This document shows, in pieces, positions 1-6,845 of a DNA stretch of 11,475 bases. The notes beneath the pieces were generated by a model, which was not told where the DNA came from, did no database searches, and saw only the letters and a program-made list of their open reading frames with translations. Origin of the DNA: Flavobacteriales bacterium UBA3431 (GTDB lineage: Bacteria; Bacteroidota; Bacteroidia; Flavobacteriales; Schleiferiaceae); NCBI GenBank assembly GCA_002381225.1, contig DFSS01000048.1, forward strand, positions 1,816-13,290. Reading direction: 5' to 3'. The position numbers and the translations under genes were made by a program. Position 1 is the stretch's first letter. Each line of letters starts with the position of its first letter.

Positions 1-2370
1 GAGCTTGAAATTGTATCCTCTCGTTCGGATAGTAAATCACCGTTTGCGGTGACCAACCTTCCGAAGAAAGACATCGTGAACCGCTTGGCTTCACGCGACC
101 TTCCCAACGTTTTGAACACAGCTCCCTCGATCTACTCTACCAACCAGGGTGGTGGTGCGGGCGACTCTCGTTTGAACGTTCGTGGTTTCAACCAGCGCAA
201 CGTGGCCATCATGATCAATGGTGTTCCCGTAAACGACATGGAAAACGGATGGGTATACTGGTCTAACTGGGACGGTGTGGGTGACGCGACAAGCAACATC
301 CAGGTTCAGCGCGGTTTGTCCGGAGTAAACTTGGCGGTTCCCTCTATTGGTGGTACCATCAACATCATCTCGGATCCTGCAGCTCGTTCCAAGGGTGGTT
401 ACATCCGCCAAGAATTGGGTAGCTGGAACTTCTTGAAGACGACCGTAGGTTTCAACTCCGGTATGATCGGCGAGAAATTGGCGATCTCTGGTACCTTGGT
501 TCGCAAGACCGGTGACGGCTTCTACCAGGGCACTTGGACCGACGCATACGCCTACTACTTCGGTGCTTCGTATCAAGCCTCCAAGAAGGATAAGGTGGAA
601 TTGTACGCGATTGGTGCTCCCCAGCGCCACGGTCAAAACTTGTTCCGTCAGAACGTTGGTCGCTACTCTAAAGAATACGCTTTGTCTTTGGACGGCTACG
701 ATCCCAACGCTGCAGACCAGTACTCTGAATTGGGCCGCAACTACAGTCAGAACTACAATACGGTAGATCCTTCATATAGTGGCGAACAATACTGGAACAT
801 GTACGGTGTTCGTCAGGGCGCGCGTTACAATCCCAATTACATCAATGAGCGCGAGAACTACTTCCACAAGCCTCAGGTGAACTTGAACTGGTACCGCACG
901 ATCAACGACAACATGCGTTTGGCCAACATCTTCTACTACTCTGGTGGTTCTGGTGGCGGATCTGGAACGATGGGTTCTGTAAAGAGCTCTTCCGCTTTGG
1001 GATTTGCGCGTAACTGGGACGCTGAAGTAGCTGAAAATGCAGACGCGACCGATGGCAGCCCCGCTTCTACCGGCATCTTGCGTAACTCTACGAACAACCA
1101 ATGGACCTTGGGCGCCATTTCCAAGTTGTACCACGAGGTGAACGACAATTTGAATTTGACCTACGGTTTGGACGTGCGCTCTGCACAAGTGGAGCACTAT
1201 CGTGAGGTTCGTGACCTTTTGGGTGGCGCTTACTATGTCGACAACAGCAGCGATTTCCGCGTAGCAGATTTCCAAGCAGGTTTGGGCGACAAGATTGGCT
1301 ACCACAACACCACGACCATCAACTGGGCGGGTGGTTACATCCAAGGAGACTACCGTGCTGATCGTTTGTCTGCAAACGGTGTAGCAGGTGTTACCATGGC
1401 TTCGTACACCTTGACCGATCACTTCCGTGATAACGGAAATGGCGAACAGTATTTTGCAGAGAACAGAAACCTTCCTGGTATGCAAATCAAGGGCGGTGCG
1501 AAGTATGAAATCAATGACAACGTGAGCGCTTTTGTAAACTTGGGTTGGGTCAAGGCCACTCCTACGTTTGACAAGGCGATCAACGATGCTTCAGGAAAAG
1601 TCTACGAGCAGAGCTTTGCAGATAACGAAACCTTCAATTCGTATGAAGGTGGGTTGAACTGGAGTGCTCCTAATGGCAAATTGGCATTGAGCGCGAGCTA
1701 CTACTACACTTTGTGGTTGAACCGTACGAATAGCTTCTTCGTCTACTTGACGGATGGCACCGAAGATGCTGTCTACCTCACGGGTATGAACGCCAAGCAC
1801 AGTGGTTTGGAATTCGAAGCAGCATTGAAGCCCATCAGCGGCCTCCGCATTGACTTGAGCGCCTCTTTCGGTGACTGGACGATGATGGACGACGTTTCTG
1901 GTGAGTACACGGACTACTCTTCTGGCGCCCCTGTAACAACTCAAGTAAACTACTACTTGAAGGGCTTGCACGTAGGTGACGCTCCGCAGAACCAACAAGC
2001 TGTGGTCGTTTCGTACACGGGTGTGAAGAACTTGAATGCTACGTTGACGTACCGCAACTACTCCAAGTACTACGCCGATTGGAACGTATTCAGCCGCACG
2101 AACGAAGCGGATCGCGCCGAGTCATGGCAGGTTCCTACTTTCAGTGTTTTGGACTTGAACTTGAACTACCGTTTGCCCATCGACTTCAATGGTGTGACCA
2201 TGGACGTCTTTGCACACGTGTTCAACTTGACCGATGCCGTGTACATCCAAGATGCTACGGACAACTCTCCCTACAACGCGTACGGCGACAAGACCCACTC
2301 TGCAGACGATGCAGAAGTGTTCTTGGGCTTGCCCCGCAACTGGAACGGTGGTGTTCGCATCAACTTCTAA
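1..2370 (+). CDS. TonB-dependent outer-membrane receptor (5' end outside window)
   Basis: Outer-membrane beta-barrel receptor that imports a scarce ligand using energy from TonB-ExbBD. The frame is open from base 1, so the N-terminus (signal peptide and any carboxypeptidase-like domain) lies upstream; 789 codons are visible. Counting codons from base 1, the plug covers about 10-120, with 'LNVRGFNQRNVAIMINGVPV' and 'GGTINIIS' as its typical strands. The rest is barrel, with a Gly/Ser-rich stretch near codons 314-325 that probably lies in a loop. The chain ends in ...GGVRINF, the terminal aromatic residue expected for barrel insertion. I see no SusC hallmark or SusD partner, so a siderophore, cobalamin, metal or peptide ligand is more likely than a glycan, but the ligand is unknown. 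Leucine is nearly always TTG, unlike the downstream genes, suggesting high expression. Two hairpins follow the stop. Confidence 0.95.
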   Translation, partial: ELEIVSSRSDSKSPFAVTNLPKKDIVNRLASRDLPNVLNTAPSIYSTNQGGGAGDSRLNVRGFNQRNVAIMINGVPVNDMENGWVYWSNWDGVGDATSNIQVQRGLSGVNLAVPSIGGTINIISDPAARSKGGYIRQELGSWNFLKTTVGFNSGMIGEKLAISGTLVRKTGDGFYQGTWTDAYAYYFGASYQASKKDKVELYAIGAPQRHGQNLFRQNVGRYSKEYALSLDGYDPNAADQYSELGRNYSQNYNTVDPSYSGEQYWNMYGVRQGARYNPNYINERENYFHKPQVNLNWYRTINDNMRLANIFYYSGGSGGGSGTMGSVKSSSALGFARNWDAEVAENADATDGSPASTGILRNSTNNQWTLGAISKLYHEVNDNLNLTYGLDVRSAQVEHYREVRDLLGGAYYVDNSSDFRVADFQAGLGDKIGYHNTTTINWAGGYIQGDYRADRLSANGVAGVTMASYTLTDHFRDNGNGEQYFAENRNLPGMQIKGGAKYEINDNVSAFVNLGWVKATPTFDKAINDASGKVYEQSFADNETFNSYEGGLNWSAPNGKLALSASYYYTLWLNRTNSFFVYLTDGTEDAVYLTGMNAKHSGLEFEAALKPISGLRIDLSASFGDWTMMDDVSGEYTDYSSGAPVTTQVNYYLKGLHVGDAPQNQQAVVVSYTGVKNLNATLTYRNYSKYYADWNVFSRTNEADRAESWQVPTFSVLDLNLNYRLPIDFNGVTMDVFAHVFNLTDAVYIQDATDNSPYNAYGDKTHSADDAEVFLGLPRNWNGGVRINF

Positions 2371-2371
2371 A

Positions 2372-2399
2372 CGTTTAAGAGCGCTAAGCGCTTAAAACG
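2372..2399 (+). other. Bulged hairpin directly after the receptor stop codon
   Basis: The arms CGTTTAA (2372-2378) and TTAAAACG (2392-2399) pair with one bulged A. They enclose a GCGC/GCGC core (2381-2384 with 2388-2391) and a TAA loop, with GA (2379-2380) bulged. It begins one base after the stop and lies immediately upstream of the terminator hairpin. It may protect the 3' end of an abundant mRNA; that role is inference. Confidence 0.5.
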
Positions 2400-2400
2400 G

Positions 2401-2433
2401 AAGCGCGCCCAGAGATGGGCGCGCTTTTTTTTT
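2401..2433 (+). terminator. Rho-independent terminator of the TonB receptor gene
   Basis: A perfect 10-bp stem, AAGCGCGCCC (2401-2410) against GGGCGCGCTT (2417-2426), with loop AGAGAT and a run of nine T (2425-2433). It sits 30 bases after the receptor stop. On the minus strand it lacks a comparable T-run, so it is not an obvious terminator for the convergent biotin carrier gene. Confidence 0.93.
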
Positions 2434-2513
2434 GCGAATTTCTATAGACATTCAGCGCACCGGAATGACCGAGGCGGATTGGGGCCCTGGGGCCCGCACC
2501 ATAAGGGGGTCGT

Positions 2514-2984
2514 TTACTTCTGAAAGGTGAGGAGGACGGCTCCTTTCTCCACGGCTTGGCCCGCAATGGCCGCGACACTTTCTATGATGCCATCATGGGG
2601 CGCCTTGAGAGCATTTTCCATTTTCATGGCTTCTAGAATGATCAAGGTATCCCCTTTGGTAACCGATTGCCCAGCGCTGGCGTGAACGGCCAAGACCATA
2701 CCGGGCATCGGTGCCTTGAGATGGTCGGCGCCCGCGGCGGTCGTAGCGCCCATGCCCATGGCTTCAAGCAGTTCGTCCAACGGGGAAGTTGAGGCCACTT
2801 CGTAGGTAAAACCGTCGATCCACCAGGTGCTTGTCTTGGTGTGGTGGTCTTCCGAAACGAGAAAGGCGCGCAACGTGCGGGAACCATCTTGGACCAAGTA
2901 TTCTCGGCCACCAAGGGGGTGGATCTTTACGTTCGGGAGTGAACCCTCCGGCACGATTTTGGTTCCGTTGACGCGGTGCTTCAT
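2514..2984 (-). CDS. Stand-alone biotin carboxyl carrier protein
   Basis: Carrier subunit of a biotin-dependent carboxylase; its biotinylated lysine moves CO2 from the biotin carboxylase to the carboxyltransferase. With the ATG at 2984 it has 156 residues. Residues 1-75 form a variable N-terminal part. A short linker (about 76-88) leads to a biotinyl domain, about 89-155, opening with KAPMPG and holding EAMKMEN, where K121 is the expected biotinylation site. The length matches the small split-off carrier proteins of Bacteroidota acyl-CoA carboxylases, whose domain resembles the C-terminus of propionyl- or methylcrotonyl-CoA carboxylase alpha chains. A longer reading from 3038 would overlap the divergent rseP start, so 2984 is preferred. 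No carboxylase or carboxyltransferase gene lies next to it. Which acyl-CoA it serves cannot be told; accB proper is an alternative. Confidence 0.9.
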   Translation of the reverse strand: MKHRVNGTKIVPEGSLPNVKIHPLGGREYLVQDGSRTLRAFLVSEDHHTKTSTWWIDGFTYEVASTSPLDELLEAMGMGATTAAGADHLKAPMPGMVLAVHASAGQSVTKGDTLIILEAMKMENALKAPHDGIIESVAAIAGQAVEKGAVLLTFQK

Positions 2985-2992
2985 TTCGGCAT

Positions 2993-3000
2993 ACAAGTTA
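2993..3000 (-). promoter_or_regulatory. Candidate -7 box for the biotin carrier gene
   Basis: TAACTTGT on the minus strand, 8 bases before the start codon at 2984. It resembles the Bacteroidota -7 consensus TAnnTTTG imperfectly, and no TTG is visible at the -33 distance. It is called mainly because the other genes here show similar boxes at similar places. Confidence 0.25.
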
Positions 3001-3011
3001 CGCAGGCATTG

Positions 3012-3019
3012 TACCTTCG
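3012..3019 (+). promoter_or_regulatory. Candidate -7 box for rseP
   Basis: TACCTTCG matches TAnnTTTG at all but one defined base and ends 11 bases before the rseP ATG at 3031, predicting a leader of only a few bases. No good -33 TTG is visible, so the call is weak. The whole divergent region between the biotin carrier gene and rseP is only 46 bases. Confidence 0.3.
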
Positions 3020-3030
3020 CACACACGATT

Positions 3031-4347
3031 ATGACCATACAGATTCTTCAATTTATTCTCAGTCTTTCTTTGCTGGTTGTCCTGCACGAACTGGGACATT
3101 TTTTACCGGCGATTGCCTTCAAAACGCGCGTCGAAAAGTTTTACCTCTTTTTTGACCCCTGGTTTTCACTGGTTAAGACGAAAATCCGCGGAACAGAAGT
3201 AGGGATCGGCTGGCTGCCATTGGGCGGTTATGTGAAGATTTCGGGCATGGTGGATGAGTCCATGGACAGTGAGCAAATGAAGCAGCCAGCGCAACCATGG
3301 GAGTTTCGCTCTAAGCCGGCATGGCAGCGGTTAATTATTTTGTTGGGTGGCGTCACGGTGAACTTCATCGTTGCGATTGTCATCTATGCAGGAATGATGG
3401 CCTACTATGGCGACAGCTACGTGGCCAATGACAGCCTTAAGGATGGGGTCTGGGTTAATGAGCTAGGCCAAGAATTAGGGCTGCAAACTGGAGACCGTAT
3501 TGTGGCCGTCGACGGCAAAAAATTGGAGCGCTTTAACGATGTGAACATAGAGATTCTCTTGGGCTCCGGAAAAGAGATGACCATTGTGCGCGCTGGAGAA
3601 ATGATGACCCTCCCCATCACGGCAGAATTTGTGAAAAGCGCCATCGAAAACAAGGCGCCATGGATGTTTCCGCGGGTTCCCTATTATGTGAAAGGCTTTG
3701 GCGAAGATTCGCCGGCGGAGGCCGCAGGGCTGCAGGCAGGCGATTTGATCACGGGCCTCAACGGCCAGGATATGCCCTATTTTGATCAGTTTTTGGATTC
3801 CATTCCGGCCTATGCAGGGCGTCCGGTAACCCTACAGTTTATCCGGGGTGAAGCCACGCAGGAAATTGCCTTTACGGTCAGTGATAGCGGAAGAATGGGG
3901 GTCTATTGGCAGGATAATTTGGCCGATTTATTCCCCGTGACGACTGTGACCTACGCCGGCTGGGATGCAGTTTCGGAAGGGTGGAATCAAGCCACGAGCA
4001 AGTTGATCTACTATGTTCGCCAGGTGAAGTTGATGTTCCAGCCCGAAACGGGCGCTTACAAGGAAGCCGGCGGATTTTACACCATCATGAAGCAGTATCC
4101 TACGGAATGGGATTGGCAGCGCTTTTGGGGCTTTACAGCCTTCTTGAGCTTGGCCTTGGGCTTCTTGAATGTTCTGCCGATTCCCGCCCTTGACGGGGGC
4201 CATGCGACGTTTGTGCTCATCGAGATGGCGACCGGCAAGGTTCCAAGTACTCGAGTGATGGAAATCGCTCAGATGGTGGGATTCTTCTTACTCCTTGGCC
4301 TGCTTCTGCTTGTCAACGGCAACGACTTGCTGAAGGCCTTTCAATAG
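3031..4347 (+). CDS. rseP: Site-2 intramembrane metalloprotease RseP
   Basis: Zinc protease of family M50 that cuts substrates inside the inner membrane, best known for releasing envelope-stress regulators and clearing signal-peptide remnants. The 438 residues are of normal length. TM1 (about 4-26) carries HELGH (H19, E20, H23), the zinc-binding HExxH motif. A second hydrophobic segment lies at about 100-126. Two PDZ domains follow at about 133-197 and 219-284. The third metal ligand motif is NVLPIPALDG (N380, D388) in TM3, and TM4 is about 412-430. All catalytic residues are present. The ATG at 3031 is chosen because TM1 begins at once; the frame is open far upstream, but that part lies antisense to the biotin carrier gene. 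No dxr gene precedes it, a common neighbour in this phylum. Its substrate here is unknown. Confidence 0.95.
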   Translation: MTIQILQFILSLSLLVVLHELGHFLPAIAFKTRVEKFYLFFDPWFSLVKTKIRGTEVGIGWLPLGGYVKISGMVDESMDSEQMKQPAQPWEFRSKPAWQRLIILLGGVTVNFIVAIVIYAGMMAYYGDSYVANDSLKDGVWVNELGQELGLQTGDRIVAVDGKKLERFNDVNIEILLGSGKEMTIVRAGEMMTLPITAEFVKSAIENKAPWMFPRVPYYVKGFGEDSPAEAAGLQAGDLITGLNGQDMPYFDQFLDSIPAYAGRPVTLQFIRGEATQEIAFTVSDSGRMGVYWQDNLADLFPVTTVTYAGWDAVSEGWNQATSKLIYYVRQVKLMFQPETGAYKEAGGFYTIMKQYPTEWDWQRFWGFTAFLSLALGFLNVLPIPALDGGHATFVLIEMATGKVPSTRVMEIAQMVGFFLLLGLLLLVNGNDLLKAFQ

Positions 4348-4419
4348 TCTCGCTCAGCGATACAGGGAGGCCTAAATGTTCCGTGAAGTGGGCATAATGG
4401 AAAGCAGAACCTGGTTGAA

Positions 4420-5229
4420 CTAGCCCAAGGCGACGTCCAGGCACATCATGACGATAAAACCGCCAATGAAGCCCAAGGCGGCCACGTCGGTATACTGGTC
4501 TCGCTGCGTTTCGGGAATGACCTCCTCAACCACGACATAAATCATCGCCCCTGCCGCGAAAGCTAGAGCAAAAGGGAGCACGGGTTGCATGTACATGACA
4601 GCGATGGCGCCCACGACCCCCGCTATGGGTTCCACGATGGCGGACAATTGCCCAAACCAGAAGGAACGGAAACGCGAAACGCCTTTTCGACGAAGGGGAA
4701 AACTAACTGCGATGCCTTCCGGGAAGTTTTGAATGCCAATCCCGATAGCCAAAGCCACCGCAGCGCCCAGTGTGGCACCATCTATACCCGCTGCATAAGC
4801 GCCAAATGCCACCCCTACGGCGAGTCCTTCAGGAATGTTGTGGAGGGTGATGGCGAGCACGAGAAGCGTCGTCGACTTCCAATCCGTTTCGACTCCTTCC
4901 GCTTCGTTTTTATTGAAATTGATGTGGAGGTGAGGAACGAGTTTGTCCAGGCCGAAGAGAAAGAGTGCTCCAGCCCCAAATCCGATGGCAGGCGGGAGCC
5001 AGGGTATGTAACCGAGGTTTTCAGAGAGCTCAATGGACGGAGCCAGAAGGCTCCAATAGGAGGCGGCAATCATGACGCCACCGGTGAAGCCCAACATGCC
5101 ATCCAGGGCCTTGCGAGGCATTTCCTTAAAGAGGAATACTAGGGCGGCGCCGGATGCGGTGAGCAACCAAGTAAAGGTTGTCGCTAAGAACGCGAGGAGG
5201 ACGGGGTGTGCATTGGCGAGTTCTTCCAT
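4420..5229 (-). CDS. ZIP family divalent metal transporter (GufA/ZupT-like)
   Basis: Inner-membrane permease bringing Zn2+ or other divalent metals (Fe, Mn) into the cytoplasm. The 269 residues are almost entirely hydrophobic and compatible with the eight helices of ZIP proteins. TM4 carries HNIPEG (H130, N131, E134) and TM5 carries QNFPEG (Q167, N168, E171). E200 lies 29 residues after E171, the spacing I recall for a metal-ligand glutamate in the Bordetella ZIP structure. Glutamine rather than histidine opening the TM5 motif points to the GufA branch. A charged loop at about 104-118 (HINFNKNEAEGVETD) separates TM3 from TM4 and lacks the usual histidine cluster. It is convergent with rseP and divergent from lpxH. 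A perfect -7 box lies upstream; no Zur-like operator is recognised. Substrate specificity cannot be read from sequence. Confidence 0.92.
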   Translation of the reverse strand: MEELANAHPVLLAFLATTFTWLLTASGAALVFLFKEMPRKALDGMLGFTGGVMIAASYWSLLAPSIELSENLGYIPWLPPAIGFGAGALFLFGLDKLVPHLHINFNKNEAEGVETDWKSTTLLVLAITLHNIPEGLAVGVAFGAYAAGIDGATLGAAVALAIGIGIQNFPEGIAVSFPLRRKGVSRFRSFWFGQLSAIVEPIAGVVGAIAVMYMQPVLPFALAFAAGAMIYVVVEEVIPETQRDQYTDVAALGFIGGFIVMMCLDVALG

Positions 5230-5245
5230 AGGGGTAAGGGCAACG

Positions 5246-5275
5246 CAAAGTTAGGCATTTCTAACACGCAAAAAA
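5246..5275 (-). promoter_or_regulatory. Bacteroidota-type promoter of the ZIP transporter gene
   Basis: On the minus strand TAACTTTG (5253-5246) matches the -7 consensus TAnnTTTG at every defined base and ends 16 bases before the ATG. Upstream, a run TTTTTTG (5275-5269) supplies a -33 TTTG. The 15-base spacer is shorter than the usual 17-20 or so, which lowers confidence in the -33 part. Confidence 0.55.
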
Positions 5276-5314
5276 CTTCCTCCCTGATTCCGCACGGGCT
5301 TTCGGGCGGCGCCC

Positions 5315-5322
5315 TATCTTAG
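5315..5322 (+). promoter_or_regulatory. Candidate -7 box for lpxH
   Basis: TATCTTAG has one mismatch to TAnnTTTG and ends six bases before the lpxH ATG at 5329. If used, transcription would start at or next to the start codon. No TTG occurs at the proper -33 distance. Confidence 0.35.
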
Positions 5323-5328
5323 AGGCGC

Positions 5329-6117
5329 ATGGGGAACCAGTTCGAAATCCAATCTGCAAAGCGAATTTACTTCGCAAGTGACCTTCATTTGGGGGCACCT
5401 CATGCGAAAGCGTCGGCAGAGCGCGAAAAAATTTTCGGCGAATGGCTGGACGCCATCGCGGCGGATGCGCAGGCCCTCTACCTCGTGGGAGATTTGTTTG
5501 ATTTTTGGTTTGAATACCGGCATGCGGTCCCCAAAGGCTTTGTTCGCACCCTTGGAAAGCTCGCAGCGCTGCACGACCGCGGTGTAAAACTGTACTTTTT
5601 TACTGGAAACCACGATCTATGGGTGCGAGACTATTTATCAGAAGAAATTGGTTTTGAGATATTTACAAAACCTGTTGTTCATGTTTGGAACGGAAAGCGC
5701 TTTTATATTGGGCATGGAGATGGCCTAGGTCCGGGAGATGCTGGGTATAAATTTTTAAAGCGGGTATTTACATTTCGGCCCTTTCAATGGGCATTTCGCT
5801 GGCTGCATCCAGACGTAGGAATCGCTCTGGCGTCCATGCTCTCAAAAGGGTCACGCGCGCGAACCGGACATGAAGACTACGCGATGCATCGCATAGAGGA
5901 CGAGGCCCTTTTTCAGTTTGCTCGGACACAGCAAAAAATTGACCCGGCGGATTATTGGGTTTTTGGCCATCGGCATTTTCCCATTACGGCGCCCCTGTAC
6001 CCTGAATGGGGTAAGGACTCTCCCGTGTTCTGCAATTTGGGCGACTGGATTAAGTGGAACAGCTGGGCCAGTTTTGACGGCACGAATTGGACGCTCCACC
6101 GCCCCGACAAAGCATAA
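5329..6117 (+). CDS. lpxH: UDP-2,3-diacylglucosamine diphosphatase (LpxH-like)
   Basis: Peripheral inner-membrane enzyme of lipid A synthesis that hydrolyses UDP-2,3-diacylglucosamine to 2,3-diacylglucosamine 1-phosphate (lipid X) and UMP. The 262 residues show the whole calcineurin-like metallophosphoesterase motif set in order: SDLHLG (D18, H20), GDLFDFWFEYR (D55, D58), GNHD (N95, H96), GHGDGLGPGDAGYK (H129, D131) and GHRH (H214, H216). The GHGDG...DAGY block and the C-terminal NLGDWI are what separate LpxH relatives from generic phosphatases. The third motif is GNHD rather than the GNRD I recall in E. coli LpxH, a variant seen in Bacteroidota homologues. The ATG at 5329 leaves ten residues before the first strand. 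The gene stands alone, convergent with sod, and shares its terminator. A generic metallophosphoesterase is the main alternative. Confidence 0.88.
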   Translation: MGNQFEIQSAKRIYFASDLHLGAPHAKASAEREKIFGEWLDAIAADAQALYLVGDLFDFWFEYRHAVPKGFVRTLGKLAALHDRGVKLYFFTGNHDLWVRDYLSEEIGFEIFTKPVVHVWNGKRFYIGHGDGLGPGDAGYKFLKRVFTFRPFQWAFRWLHPDVGIALASMLSKGSRARTGHEDYAMHRIEDEALFQFARTQQKIDPADYWVFGHRHFPITAPLYPEWGKDSPVFCNLGDWIKWNSWASFDGTNWTLHRPDKA

Positions 6118-6158
6118 AAAACCCCTCGATGCACCGGGCAACGAGGGGCTGATTTTTT
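6116..6158. terminator. Bidirectional terminator between lpxH and sod
   Basis: Stem CCCCTCG (6122-6128) with CGAGGGG (6142-6148), seven perfect pairs. On the plus strand a run of seven T (6153-6159) follows after CTGA. On the minus strand the stem is followed by a run of six T (complement of 6116-6121). It overlaps the end of lpxH by two bases and lies 12-22 bases beyond the sod stop, so it can serve both convergent genes. Confidence 0.88.
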
Positions 6159-6170
6159 TCGGGGTCCGAA

Positions 6171-6773
6171 TTACTTGGCGGCTTGGTAGCGCGCAGATAC
6201 TTCTGCCCAGTTGACCACGTTGAAGAATGCACCCACATAATCGGGGCGACGGTTCTGGTATTTGAGGTAGTAGGCGTGCTCCCATACGTCCAAGCCCAAA
6301 ATGGGGGTACCCTCACAGCCCACACCAGGCATCAAGGGGTTGTCTTGGTTGGCCGTGGAGCAAACCTCTAAACGGCCACCCTTGTTGACGCACAACCACG
6401 CCCAGCCGGAACCGAAACGGGTGGCGGCTGCCTTGGCAAAGGCGGCTTTAAAATCTTCGTATGAACCAAAAGCGGCGGAAATCGCTTCGCTCAATTCGCC
6501 TTCGGGCTCACCCCCACCATTGGGGGTCATGACCGTCCAAAACATGCTGTGGTTCCAATGCCCACCGCCGTTGTTGCGCACCGCGGGAACGTCGGCGTGT
6601 TCGGTGATCAGCGCATCGATGGACTTGCCGGCCATGGGCGTACCCTCGATGGCGGCGTTGAGGTTGTTGATGTACGCTTGATGGTGCTTCGAATGGTGAA
6701 TTTCCATCGTTTGAGCGTCAATATGGGGCTCCAAAGCGCTGTAGGCGTAGGGAAGGTTGGGTAACGTAAACAT
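6171..6773 (-). CDS. sodA: Superoxide dismutase, Mn-type of the Fe/Mn family
   Basis: Cytosolic enzyme converting superoxide to oxygen and hydrogen peroxide; no signal peptide. The 200 residues match the family length. The metal ligands are H26 (MEIHHSKHH), H75 (GGGHWNHS), D162 and H166 (DVWEHAYY). All classical manganese-type discriminator positions are met: M23, G70-G71, F78, and Q143-D144 within TANQDNP, the glutamine sitting at the Mn-type place. That argues for Mn as cofactor, although Bacteroidota also hold cambialistic enzymes, so metal use is an inference. The start at 6773 is the standard one (MFTLPNLPYAYSALEPHID). The open frame continues upstream to 7019, but that stretch crosses the divergent gene's start and adds nothing family-like. 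It is probably monocistronic, with a promoter upstream and a shared terminator downstream. Confidence 0.97.
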   Translation of the reverse strand: MFTLPNLPYAYSALEPHIDAQTMEIHHSKHHQAYINNLNAAIEGTPMAGKSIDALITEHADVPAVRNNGGGHWNHSMFWTVMTPNGGGEPEGELSEAISAAFGSYEDFKAAFAKAAATRFGSGWAWLCVNKGGRLEVCSTANQDNPLMPGVGCEGTPILGLDVWEHAYYLKYQNRRPDYVGAFFNVVNWAEVSARYQAAK

Positions 6774-6800
6774 ATCGTTGAATTTTAATAGAAGGTATAA

Positions 6801-6808
6801 CAAAGGTA
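6801..6808 (-). promoter_or_regulatory. -7 promoter box of sodA
   Basis: TACCTTTG on the minus strand matches TAnnTTTG exactly, 27 bases before the sod ATG, giving a leader of about 20 bases. No TTG is present at the -33 position, so it may need an activator or be a weaker basal promoter. It lies within the spacer of the opposing addA promoter, so the two divergent promoters overlap. Confidence 0.5.
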
Positions 6809-6811
6809 GGG

Positions 6812-6841
6812 GTTGCCGGTTCTCTCTGCCCTGTATCTTTA
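6812..6841 (+). promoter_or_regulatory. Promoter of the addA-kbl unit
   Basis: GTTG (6812-6815) and TATCTTTA (6834-6841) are separated by 18 bases, a good match to the Bacteroidota TTG / TAnnTTTG arrangement with one mismatch in the -7 box. The box ends only four bases before the ATG at 6846, so the transcript should be leaderless or nearly so. Confidence 0.55.
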
Positions 6842-6845
6842 AAGA

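Noticed and set aside
940..975. Gly/Ser-rich coding repeat in the receptor as a possible recombination or phase-variation site
   Set aside because: Codons vary, there is no perfect DNA repeat, and similar Gly/Ser-rich stretches are common in this receptor family.
772..1485. 237-codon open frame on the minus strand inside the receptor gene
   Set aside because: Antisense to a clearly conserved TonB receptor; composition is a codon shadow, with no recognisable domain or start signal.
2482..2495. GGGCC / GGCCC hairpin near the end of the biotin carrier gene
   Set aside because: No T-run follows on the minus strand, so it is not a convincing terminator; the stem is short and may be chance in a GC-rich spacer.
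2827..3030. 68-residue N-terminal extension of RseP
   Set aside because: It is antisense to the biotin carrier gene, and the protease's first membrane helix starts right after the ATG at 3031.
4585..5142. 185-codon plus-strand frame across the ZIP gene
   Set aside because: The minus-strand ZIP frame carries both metal-binding motifs; this one is a shadow rich in charged residues without a domain.
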